Below, piece after piece: positions 47,484 through 55,422 of a stretch of DNA of 64,000 nt. The position numbers and the translations under genes were made by a program. Source of the DNA: Actinomycetaceae bacterium (GTDB lineage Bacteria > Actinomycetota > Actinomycetes > Actinomycetales > Actinomycetaceae); the NCBI GenBank assembly GCA_030528145.1, contig JAUMZK010000012.1:1-64000 (forward strand), read 5' to 3'. How positions within the stretch are numbered: the first letter of the stretch is position 1; the number at the start of each line of letters is the position of its first letter. The notes beneath the pieces are model-generated. The model searched no databases and was not told the DNA's origin. It saw only the letters and a list, made by a program, of their open reading frames with translations.

Positions 47484-48563
47484 TTGGTTTTTCGCGTCAT
47501 TTTCCACTGCCCTTACCCGATTCCGGAAAACCCAAAGACGGCTTCGCGTTTGCGTCCCAAAATGATGCTGGCAGCGTTTCACGAACTGGGGTGGGATGTT
47601 TTCGAAATCACCGGCACGCCGCCCCAGCGCCACGCAGCGTTCGCTAAGCTGCGCCGCCTGGTCCGTGCTGGCACGCAATTTCAGTTTTTGTATTTTGAAA
47701 ATTCTACCCACCCAAACCTGTTTGCGACCTCGTTAAAACAGGGGTTCGCGCCATTTTTAGACCACCGTATTCACCGTTTCTGCAAGAAAAATGGCATCCC
47801 GGTGGGAATTTTTTACCGCGACGTGTATTGGCGGTGGCGACAGCATTTGGGCGAAAAGAAGGGTCTGTGGCTCACTCTCTCGGACGCGATGCAGCGTATC
47901 GACCTCGCCTGCTATCGCCACAATCGCACGCATTTCTTTTTGCCTTCGGAAAAGATGGCGCCAATCATCGGACTGACGCGCCCGCGCGACCAGTTTTCGC
48001 CGTTGCCACCCGGGGCGCAAATAAAAGCCCACCCTCCGGTTGCTGAGTTACGCTTGTTTTACGTGGGCGGGCTCGGCGGGCATTACCGCTTGCACCAGTT
48101 ATTTGCCGCGTGTGCGCAGGTGGGAACGCCGCTCACGGTGTGTATTCACGAGGACGCCTGGCGCAGTTTAGCAGGTGAGTATCAGCCATACTTGGCTCCG
48201 AGTATTCAGATCGTCCATGCCTCTGGGGAAGCATTGCAGCAATATTATGAACAGGCGTCAGTGGGCGTCCTCGCGGTAGAACCCGACGAATACCGGGGCT
48301 TTGCCGCACCGGTGAAACTGTTTGAATATTTGGGCAACGGTAAACCCGTCCTGGTTACCAAGGGCACGTACGCCGCCGAAATCGTGGAACAACTACAAGG
48401 TGGCTGGGTAGTTCCTTACGATGCGGCGGCTATCGCAAAGACGCTGGAAGCGCTCGATAGTGACGAAATCGCGCGCACCAGAACAAACGTCCTCGCTGCC
48501 ACGGAACAAATAACCTGGACCGGTCGCGCCCACACTATCGCCCAAGTCCTGCAAAATCACTAA
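47484..48563 (+). CDS. Family 4 glycosyltransferase
   Basis: 359 residues starting at TTG 47484, directly after the previous stop and with AAAGGGG upstream. N-terminal FHCPYPIPENPKTASRLRP is typical of GT4 enzymes. The donor domain has LRLFYVGGLGGHYRLHQLF near 195 and VGVLAVEPDEYRGFAAPVKL then FEYLGNGKPVLVT near 255-290. It is likely co-transcribed with its neighbours. Confidence 0.85.
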   Translation: MVFRVIFHCPYPIPENPKTASRLRPKMMLAAFHELGWDVFEITGTPPQRHAAFAKLRRLVRAGTQFQFLYFENSTHPNLFATSLKQGFAPFLDHRIHRFCKKNGIPVGIFYRDVYWRWRQHLGEKKGLWLTLSDAMQRIDLACYRHNRTHFFLPSEKMAPIIGLTRPRDQFSPLPPGAQIKAHPPVAELRLFYVGGLGGHYRLHQLFAACAQVGTPLTVCIHEDAWRSLAGEYQPYLAPSIQIVHASGEALQQYYEQASVGVLAVEPDEYRGFAAPVKLFEYLGNGKPVLVTKGTYAAEIVEQLQGGWVVPYDAAAIAKTLEALDSDEIARTRTNVLAATEQITWTGRAHTIAQVLQNH

Positions 48564-48575
48564 TTGACTACACGT

Positions 48576-49859
48576 ATGCTGAAAGACTGGATCAGAAAAA
48601 AGCGGGCTCTGCTGGAAACTAGCCCCACTTTGCGCCACGTCCTCACGCTCATGACGGGAACGGTAATTTCCCAAGTAAGCGTATTTTTTCTGCAAATTAT
48701 TGCCAAAAGGTACTTCTTCACCCCTGCAGACTACGGGCATTTTGGTTATGTAGCATCGCTATGCGGCATAGTTATTACAATCGCGGCACTGCGCTACGAC
48801 ATGACTATCATGTTGCCCAAAAAAGACGATGAGGCGCGGCAAATATACCGGCTCGCCAGGGCTTCGATCGCGATTATGTCGGTGGTGGGAACCGTCCTCG
48901 CCATGGTTTTTTATCCGCAAATTTCTGTGTACTACAGCCCCTTGATCGCTCAAGGGCTGCTGCTGGGTGGAGTTTACATTTTCCTCACTGCCGAACTAAC
49001 AAATTTACAGTACTGGTTTAACCGCACCTCAAAATATAAAGCACTGGCATTCAACCGGGCCCAAATAACTATCTCCACAGTGGTCGTGCAAATGGGTTTA
49101 GCCCTGCTGGGTCTTAGCGGAATGTGGGGCCTACTGGTGGGAATTATTGTTGCCCAATTTGGCTGCTACCTGAACCTCCTCCGCCAATCGGGGGACCTGC
49201 GTCAGCCGGTTGCCCCCGGAACCATGTCAAAGAAGGAACTCGCTTTCCGTTACCGCAAAATGCCCCTGCTAAACGGCCCCAATGCGTTTATTGACTCAGT
49301 GCGCATGAATGGCATTGCCCTGCTGATCGGCTATTCCTCTGCGGCATCTCTGGGTGCCTTCCAAACCGCGTGGACCACCCTGGAAGTGCCCATTGGTTTG
49401 ATTAACGGCGCTATCGCCCAAGTTTATTTCCAGAAGATGGCTGCCATGGAACGCGGAGATTTAGCGCCACTGGTAAAAGATATTACTATTCGCGCAATCA
49501 AACTGGGGGCTGTGCCCTTCATAGCATTATGGATAATTGCACCCTGGATTTTTCCGTTTGTATTTGGACCACAGTGGACGCAAGCCGGAGTGTTCGCTCG
49601 CGCGCTCACCCCCTGGCTGTTTATGCAACTAATTAGTTCCCCCATTTCTAATATTTTTGTGGTCACTGAACGCCAACAAATACTGTTGGTTTTCGCCCTC
49701 TTTTATACGGCAATTCCCCTTGGTCAATTGTTCTTTTTGCCCTGGTCTTTAGAGGCGCGTGTCTACCTCATGGGGATATCCATGGCTACGCTACTGGTAA
49801 TAAACGTTTTCATGGCCTATCAGGTAGCGCTCCGCTACGACAGTGAAACTACCGCCTAA
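48576..49859 (+). CDS. Polysaccharide flippase (Wzx/MATE-like)
   Basis: 427 residues from the ATG at 48576 (a TTG at 48564 is possible). About 12 membrane helices; the first block LTLMTGTVISQVSVFFLQII and the following FFTPADYGHFGYVAS are typical of Wzx-type oligosaccharide exporters. With the Wzm/Wzt transporter at 31-32 kb the organism has two glycan export routes, implying at least two glycans. It is the last intact gene before the decayed island. Confidence 0.88.
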   Translation: MLKDWIRKKRALLETSPTLRHVLTLMTGTVISQVSVFFLQIIAKRYFFTPADYGHFGYVASLCGIVITIAALRYDMTIMLPKKDDEARQIYRLARASIAIMSVVGTVLAMVFYPQISVYYSPLIAQGLLLGGVYIFLTAELTNLQYWFNRTSKYKALAFNRAQITISTVVVQMGLALLGLSGMWGLLVGIIVAQFGCYLNLLRQSGDLRQPVAPGTMSKKELAFRYRKMPLLNGPNAFIDSVRMNGIALLIGYSSAASLGAFQTAWTTLEVPIGLINGAIAQVYFQKMAAMERGDLAPLVKDITIRAIKLGAVPFIALWIIAPWIFPFVFGPQWTQAGVFARALTPWLFMQLISSPISNIFVVTERQQILLVFALFYTAIPLGQLFFLPWSLEARVYLMGISMATLLVINVFMAYQVALRYDSETTA

Positions 49860-49886
49860 AAGTTCACTTCTACCGAAAGGTCCAAC

Positions 49887-50203
49887 GTGTCCTGTCCCAC
49901 CACTTTCGCACCTCCTCCTACCGTCACTCGTTTAGATTCCCTCACGGGTCTGCGCTGGTGGGCAGCCTTTGGCTTGTTCGCCTATCATATGACTAACGTT
50001 GCTCCCCTACCCGGACAATCACTGTTTTACGTAGGCAATTATGGGGTGAGCTTTTTCTTTGTGCTTTCCGGTTTCGTCCTCACTTGGTCGGCACGCCCCC
50101 ACATTACCGTGCGGCAGTTCTATTTTCGGCGTTTCGCCCGCATCTGACCCGCAGCGATGGTGGCGCTGATCGTGACCGTTCCGGTGTTTTACCCATTTTG
50201 GAG
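49887..50203 (+). pseudogene. 5' fragment of an acyltransferase-3 family gene
   Basis: The frame from GTG 49887 reads RLDSLTGLRWWAAFGLFAYH, then GVSFFFVLSGFVLTW and RQFYFRRFARI, the N-terminal signature of membrane O-acyltransferases. A TGA at 50145-50147 replaces the Trp expected in RRFARIWPA. Translation past it continues in frame as PAAMVALIVTVPVFYPFW, then similarity ends at about 50203, where the foreign island begins. The remaining ~250-300 codons are absent. It probably once acetylated the surface polysaccharide made by the preceding genes. Confidence 0.85.
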
Positions 50204-50205
50204 GG

Positions 50206-50303
50206 CGCCCGTTGAGACCGTAAAGGCCCTTGCCTTCAGCCTCGTTATAAACGAAGCCCTGCACGATCTCCGCGATACTAATTTGTTCCAGTAAAGTTCT
50301 CAT
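50206..50303 (-). pseudogene. N-terminal fragment of a DUF262 (GmrSD-like) nuclease gene
   Basis: An ATG at 50301-50303 overlaps the methyltransferase stop (ATGA). The peptide MRTLLEQISIAEIVQGFVYN continues EAEGKGLYGLNGR, matching the start of DUF262 proteins, whose next expected block (xIxPxYQRxYIY) is missing because the sequence joins the acyltransferase remnant at about 50205. DUF262 proteins are related to the modification-dependent endonuclease GmrS and often carry an HNH domain. Coupling to a methyltransferase suggests a former restriction partner. The call is from memory of the family start. Confidence 0.6.
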
Positions 50304-51616
50304 GAGTTCACTCCAAGATGCCGAATAAAGATCCGATCATAAGTTTCTTCACCATTAATGAGAGTCTTCTTATCCAACTCAGGTGGATTAACAAAACCAC
50401 GATACACGGCAAGCAACTCAGGCGACTTAGCCCAACGCTGGGAGCCAAGAATTTCAAACTGGTCAGGACTGTACTTATCAAGAAAAGTAATCGGAACCCC
50501 CATAACACCCCAGCAGTACTCAAGCTCACCAGGCTTATACCCATACTCGGTAGTCATGATTCCTTCCAGTCGCTCTTTACGCGAATGAGAATCCGAAAGT
50601 ACGGAGTTACTCTCTCTCGTATAAACGAGATCTTTACCGTCATCACCATGACGAAAGCGAATAATTTCAAACTGATCGGGGTTGTACTTATCAAGGAAAG
50701 TGATCGGCACCCCCATCGCTTCCACATAGTCACTAGGAATCGCATCCACGAAAGGAACCTCGATAGCATCATAATTATCATAGGTAGGATAACCGTTTTC
50801 ACGCACCTGCTTATGCTTACTAAACCTGAGATTATCCCCCATACTCATAAGCGACAATGGCTCATGACGCCGCCCATGCTCAATATTAGTAAACCAGCGC
50901 ACGCCCTTAACACGAATGAACTTGTTTCCATGCTCATCTATACGGGAGCCAGCAGCTTTCAAGGGGTAACTATCGGGAACGCGAAATTCCCGGTCACCAC
51001 TAGAGATTGATGGCCCCAACCAGACCTGATTATCTCGAATCAGTGGGAAAATCTCTTTGTAGGTGACCGCGTTAACATTGCCAATGATAGAAAACCGGCA
51101 ACCACCACTCACTAGCCAAGCCACAAATTCACGAAAAAGCGAAAACGGCGGGTTAGTAACGATAATGTCCGCTTCGTCGCGCAGCGCGGTAACTTCGGCG
51201 GATCGGAAGTCCCCGTCACCTTCAAGGTAGGCCCACGTCAAATCGTCAATGTTGATTTGACCATCACCCGAAAGGTCCGCAGAAACCAAGGTGAAAACTC
51301 GGCCGCGCCTCTCCCCACCATCTCGAGGGTCGTCAAAAAGTGTCGGTTGCTCCTATCCCGCTGGCATATTGTCATCATGAGCATAGCTCGTTGAAATCAG
51401 CTTCTTGAGCCCATACTCAACGAAATGCAGCGCAAAAAACTTAGTGAAATTACTCCACTCAGGATCATCACACGGAAGCAGAACAGTCTTACCGCGAAAC
51501 ACGTCCGGGTCATACTCAAGATAAGCGTTCATTTCACGCTCAATATCCACCCACGATGTGTAAAAAGCGTCGTTTTTGCCCCGTTTGGCCGCACTAAGAC
51601 CCTTATTATCCGCCAT
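50300..51616 (-). pseudogene. EcoRI-family adenine DNA methyltransferase, split by an amber codon
   Basis: Two minus-strand frames lie in the same phase: 51353-51616 (DAFYTSWVDIEREMNAYLEY, CDDPEWSNFTKFFALHF, GLKKLISTSYAHDD) and 50300-51289 (IIVTNPPFSLFREFVAWLVS). They are separated only by TAG at 51353-51355 and 22 in-frame sense codons (EQPTLFDDPRDGGERRGR). Joined, they give about 438 residues with the catalytic NPPF. The CDDPEWSNF and NPPFSLF blocks are those of the M.EcoRI-like group. The block GVPITFLDKYxPDQFEI occurs twice near the C-terminus. No GAGGRCG motif is present. Confidence 0.85.
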
Positions 51617-51993
51617 ACACTCATCCTTTCGCCTGTCCGGAATCAGTTGACTTTGGATGCGCGCGCGTGTGGGGTGTTGGGCTAGGCTATTGGAGCCGCA
51701 TCCATCGTTCCATAATCAGTGCCCACATCCACGATGCGTATCATAATGCGTGGATTGACGATAACGGGCGCGCTGGCCAATAAAAACGATTGGCACGAAT
51801 CACACCCATACCAACAAGTAGATCCAGACGCTTATAAGCTTACTAAAAAATCCCAACTAAAACACCCGATAAAAACATTACTAAAGAAAAACACCTCCAA
51901 CAACCACCTCAACTAAAACCCTCTTGGACACGCAAATAAAAGTGCGCTGTAAAAAGCGTTTGCAAGAGCTTCTTTCTCTTGTAGTCGATAGGG
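51617..51993. other. Gene-free stretch in the island
   Basis: 377 bases between the methyltransferase and the next gene. I see no gene I can support; a 65-codon plus-strand frame (51719-51916) has no recognisable product. The left part should hold the methyltransferase promoter. The sequence becomes A-rich near 51840-51950. Confidence 0.4.
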
Positions 51994-52036
51994 TGCTAGT
52001 GCCGCTTGGTTTTATAACCGGGCGGCACTAGCTTTT
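51994..52036. terminator. Hairpin with T tract
   Basis: GCTAGTGCCGC (51994-52004) pairs with GCGGCACTAGC (52022-52032), a perfect 11-bp stem, followed by TTTTAG. It looks like an intrinsic terminator on the plus strand, though no clear plus-strand gene precedes it. It lies 6 bases before the frameshifted gene, so it could also be an attenuator. Confidence 0.6.
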
Positions 52037-52038
52037 AG

Positions 52039-52499
52039 TTGTATTCACTAGACATGAGGAACTTTGATTTTGTAGATCGCGGATCTTTCGTGATCCTCTT
52101 GACACGAACCCAAGAGCAGGAGAGCGAGTACCGCTTTTGGGCGAATGTTTTGAATGATTTGCGCAACCTAGGGCAAAGCGAGATTGACAGCAAAGTCGTC
52201 ACCGAAGATATCGACGACGCGACCTACTTTTGCGCTACAACATCAACCACGGCATAGCAGTTAGCTTGACCAGTCTCGTGGACTCTCAAATGAGTTACCT
52301 TGAGCTAAATGACAGCTTTGATAAGCGTCACGGGTTAGGGGTTTTGCGCCCTAATCTTATTGAGTGGGACCTGATTGAAAATACTTTGCATGACCGCATG
52401 GAAGATGAACCCGATCCTTTTGATAACACCCCCGACCCTTTTGATGATGAGCGCTATGATGCCTGGCGGGACCGAGTGCTGTTAGACTCCCTACTTTAA
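52039..52499 (+). pseudogene. Unknown gene interrupted by a one-base deletion in a T run
   Basis: Two overlapping plus-strand frames, 52039-52257 and 52230-52499. Adding one T to the four-T run at 52228-52231 joins them as DIDDATYF-L-RYNINHGIAVSLTSLVDSQ, giving about 153 residues. The product would be acidic, start MRNFDFVDRGSFVILLTRTQ (second ATG) and end with a DPFDNTPDPFDDERYDAW tail. I recognise no family. The low-GC setting and lack of GAGGRCG suggest mobile-element origin. A real frameshift, programmed slippage or sequencing error in a homopolymer are all possible. Confidence 0.55.
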
Positions 52500-52591
52500 T
52501 TTTTTATGCAATACGGCATTATTGTCATTTTGGTTGTAGTTTTGTCATCGCTTAGTTAGTTGATGTCAGCTCATGCCATAGGGTATCTTTA

Positions 52592-52626
52592 GGCTGGTGA
52601 ACTGAGCAAACATTGTTTCACCAGCC
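52592..52626. terminator. Hairpin downstream of the frameshifted gene
   Basis: GGCTGGTGAA (52592-52601) pairs with TTCACCAGCC (52617-52626), a perfect 10-bp stem with a 15-base loop followed by CTTTCG. The T tract is weak, so it could be a protein-binding site instead. Confidence 0.4.
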
Positions 52627-52670
52627 CTTTCGACCATTACAGGAGGATTATTTGATTACCTCGGCATGTT

Positions 52671-52695
52671 GTGGGTTCGACTCCCACCCAGGGTA
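52671..52695 (+). tRNA. tRNA 3' end remnant (T arm and acceptor strand)
   Basis: GTGGG-TTCGACT-CCCAC is a perfect T stem and loop with invariant TTC and A positions. It is followed by a 7-base acceptor strand CCAGGGT and a terminal A. The 5' half of a tRNA (which should begin ACCCTGG) is not found upstream: the sequence there is unrelated. An intrinsic terminator follows 3 bases later, as after a real tRNA gene. A 3' tRNA piece is what an element that integrates at a tRNA carries at its end. Identity of the tRNA is unclear. Confidence 0.55.
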
Positions 52696-52697
52696 CT

Positions 52698-52722
52698 GAT
52701 CCCGCCAATAGCGGGATTTTTT
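52698..52722 (+). terminator. Intrinsic terminator after the tRNA remnant
   Basis: ATCCCGC pairs with GCGGGAT across CAATA and is followed by a run of six T (717-722 of this kilobase). It sits exactly where a tRNA terminator would. Confidence 0.85.
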
Positions 52723-52934
52723 GTTTTCAATTTCGCGTAAACGCTTAGGGTGTCGGTTATTTGGTCACCGTCGTTTACAACTTTGCTTTTTACCTTAGAG
52801 GTGGCTTCTGCTTGGAAGTCGTAGTAAACACCAAACGGGGAACCATCTAGGGTGATTTCACGGGGGTCGCCGGAAGAGAAGATGGTTAGTCCCACGGCTG
52901 CGAAGGCGAAGGCAGCACAGTAGTTGTAGCGCGC
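52723..52934 (-). pseudogene. Fragment of a repeat-type surface protein gene
   Basis: Minus-strand frame open from 52934: it contains NYCAAFAFAAVGLTIFSSGD, GVYYDFQAEATSKVKSKVVN and DGDQITDTLSVYAK. The last part resembles repeated beta domains of actinobacterial wall-anchored adhesins (KVVxxGDxxTDTLTV). It has no start or end of its own: the 5' side stops at the IS and the 3' side runs into the tRNA remnant's terminator. It is a broken gene piece of uncertain family. Confidence 0.45.
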
Positions 52935-52946
52935 CTAAGCCTTTTA

Positions 52947-52973
52947 GGGCTAAGTAACATCTTGTGTGTCTTT
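52947..52973 (+). repeat. Left terminal inverted repeat of the IS
   Basis: 27 bases starting GGGCTAAGTAACAT. It matches the reverse complement of 54291-54317 with 3 differences. Confidence 0.85.
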
Positions 52974-52996
52974 TCCCGGGCGTGTCGTTAGTGGGT

Positions 52997-54170
52997 TCAT
53001 CTGGCCCAGCCTTTCCAGATTGCTATGTCTGGGTGGTAATCAGCGCGGTCTAGACCGATGGCGTTGTCCCATTTTCTGGGTCCTATTTCAGGTTCTTTGG
53101 GTTTGGGCTCTGGTTTGAGATGTTTGGTCGTGATGAGCTGGCTTGGGGGTTTAGAGTTTTCGCTGCGGGTGTAGCACCACCATTGCACGGTCCGGCGCAT
53201 GTGTTCTTCACAGAGTCCACGATAGTTACAGATAAGGGCTTTGATCTGGGCGTTTGCCCCTCCTTCGAGGAGGTTAGTGTTCGAGGTGATAGGTGTGGTG
53301 GTCCTAACGTTTAGGGTGGGGTCAAGGAAGGTGAAAAGGGTTCCTTGACGCACTTGGATGGACAGCAAGTTATAGGCTTGGCGGGCGTTTTGGTGGGTAT
53401 ACCACCATTTCTGGTTCGCTCGCACCCACTTAGGAATATTTTCTGGTGGGGTTTGTGTACGGTAGGTTCTTTCACTAAGCCAGTGTCCCCATTGGTTATG
53501 GAAGTATTGTAACAGGTTTACCCACATGTCTGCTTCTTGCACGTTTCGTATGACCACTAGACGTTTAGCTAAAACGAGCAGGATCTTGTGCGGGATAGTT
53601 TTCGGATTCGTCGTGATAAGAGAACTAATATTGCGTTTGATATGGGTCAGGCATCTTTGCACGCGCACGCTAGACCATTGCTCACTAATAGCGCTAAGGG
53701 CCCGCGTTGACCGTCAGTAACTACCACCAGAGATGGCGGCAGGCGTTTAAGCAACGCCGCATAAGCGGTCTTATTTTCCCGCTTACACCACTGCCAGACC
53801 AGTACTTTTCCCCGGCTTAAGACCGTGAGCAAGCACCACCGGTAAGGCAAATAAGTTCCATCGATTTGGACCTGGTCATAAATTTCTCTGGTCACTGGTA
53901 TTTTTGGGCAAATACGCCAGCACCACTTTATTTGACGATGCCAACTCATCCGGAATAACTCAATGCTCTCTTCTACGGATTGCTTGCCTACGAGCCATTT
54001 GACGAAAGAATCTAGTTGATGTTTTCGGGTTATATCGGGCAGGTATTAGAAAAAGAGGCTCCGCAATTAGTACACCGCCACCGGATAACACCTTTTCGGG
54101 CGGTGCCATTTTTCTTAACACTGGATTTACCGCACGTCAGACACTTTTTCTTGCTTGGTTTACGAGGCAT
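52997..54170 (-). pseudogene. IS1249-like transposase with two frameshifts
   Basis: The reading begins at ATG 54168-54170 with a zinc ribbon (KKCLTCGKSSVKKNG, RWRCTNCGASFSNT). It shifts frame near 54040, continues FVKWLVGKQSVEESIELFRM and IDGTYLPYRWCLLTVLSRGK, then shifts again at the GGGCCC near 53700 and goes on ALSAISEQWSSVRVQRCLTH to the end at 52997 (IWKGWAR). The DDE-type core blocks (QIDGTYLPYRW, VVVTDGQRG) belong to the IS1249 subgroup of IS256 elements. About 390 codons in total; no intact protein is possible. Confidence 0.88.
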
Positions 54171-54290
54171 AAACCAAGCAAAACTCGCCACTTAGCGCAA
54201 ATCGAGAAAATGTCAAGCATGGTCGCGAAATAAGCCAAAAATCTTACCAACCCCGACTTTTCACTGCTATACCAGGCAAAACCCAATAAT

Positions 54291-54317
54291 AAAAACACAC
54301 AAAATGTTACTTAACCC
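54291..54317 (-). repeat. Right terminal inverted repeat of the IS
   Basis: 27 bases reading GGGTTAAGTAACAT on the minus strand. It pairs with the left repeat at 52947-52973. Confidence 0.85.
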
Positions 54318-54410
54318 AATTTTTTATACAAAAATTCTATATAGTCATCTACATCGGAGGATCGAAGATCGGATGCATCGCTGATAGTAAAGCGTTGATT
54401 GTACATCATT

Positions 54411-55096
54411 TTAGGGGCAACCAGCAAAAATATTCATTTTTGTTTCCGATAGCAACCTAGTTCGCGTTAGGATAACCCCAGAACGTTGCCGAATTCGTTC
54501 TACGAGACGTAGTTTAGCCTCACTCCCTGCGTCCTGCCAGTTAGCATAATTGACAGCACCGATGAGTAAATCAGCAAGCTGAAGCAAACCAACGTGGTGA
54601 GATTCAACAAGTTGGAATCAGCGAATATCCTTTCGTTCAAAATCAAATTCTGCGTTAGCTATAACTGTACGAAGCAGATTAATTTTTTCTTGCCCATTAG
54701 TGTCTTTTCAAAGTAAATGAAGGCTTCATCTTGAGCCGGAATCACGTTACGAATGAGGTAGAACATCATTTTGTAATACCAGCCATCATGCGTCTGATTG
54801 AAATGATGATGGTCTAAACCATTTTTAGATGCAACAACGGCACGAAAACTAAGGGCGTCATTGTCAAAAAAGTAATCAATGACGTCCAAGTAAAAATCAA
54901 TCTGAGCCGAGGAAACCTTTGTCCACTTCAGTTCAAAACTAGGTTGGATTTAGTGTTTAACCCTGATCTCCCGTAGTCGCACATTAGCTTCCCACGCGAG
55001 CGAGCAGGGACAAGTAACAGCCCCTAAGACCATAAATGGTTGACCGTCATTTGGAAGGTGGGTGCTCTCATCGCAGTATATATTCAGTGACGACAA
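54411..55096 (-). pseudogene. DUF3800 gene with at least three disabling lesions
   Basis: The original start is probably TTG 55094-55096 with GGAGG six bases upstream. N-terminus: NIYCDESTHLPNDGQPFMVL, the DUF3800 signature. Lesions in order: TAA at 54950-54952 between REIRVKH and IQPSFELKWTKV; a frameshift near 54704-54713 before DTNGQEKINLLRTVIANAEF; TGA at 54618-54620 before FQLVESHHVGLLQLADLLIG. The end is at TAA 54411-54413 (KMNIFAGCP). DUF3800 proteins have an RNase H-like fold and often travel with mobile or defence genes. About 228 codons. Confidence 0.85.
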
Positions 55097-55422
55097 GTGA
55101 CACCTCCAGAGGTAATCTTGAATTCACAGTTCTAAGTAAATATACCAAGTGCGAGTAGAAAAATATCTAGGCATCCTACACTCAGGTCTCTCAATTTTGT
55201 GCCGACACTTATAGACCTGCCCTGCATTTATTGAAAGCACGAACGAATTTAGCGTAGTGAAACTGATATCCATGTTCGGAATAGACAATTACCCCTTGGG
55301 ACTCGCGCGTTGGCTATGGCGGGAGCAGCCGCCCTCCACCTGGGGGTGGAGAAGCCTTGCGAGCGCTCCCTCCGCCGCTTTGGCGACCGCCGCTTTTCGC
55401 CGCGTTAATGCGCGGGTGGGTT
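55097..55422. other. Right edge of the island, no gene seen
   Basis: A+T-rich to about 55,290, then G+C-rich native-like sequence resumes. The first GAGGRCG motif after the island is at 55330-55336. A stem-loop CTCCACC/GGTGGAG (55334-55351) lies downstream of the GT4 gene on the minus strand and may end its transcript. The missing 3' part of the acyltransferase gene is not found here. Confidence 0.4.

Larger units (their letters stand above)
52947..54317 (-). mobile_element. IS1249-like insertion sequence (IS256 group), about 1.37 kb
   Basis: Bounded by imperfect 27-bp inverted repeats: left 52947-52973 and right 54291-54317, sharing GGGYTAAGTAACATYTTGTG and further T-rich bases, with 3 mismatches. 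Inside is one frameshifted transposase. No 8-bp target duplication is visible (GCCTTTTA on the left, AATTTTTT on the right), so the element is old or its flank was rearranged. It separates the surface-protein fragment from the DUF3800 remnant. Confidence 0.85.

Noticed and set aside
50318..51010. 230-codon plus-strand frame opposite the methyltransferase
   Set aside because: The methyltransferase blocks on the minus strand are diagnostic; this frame is a shadow.
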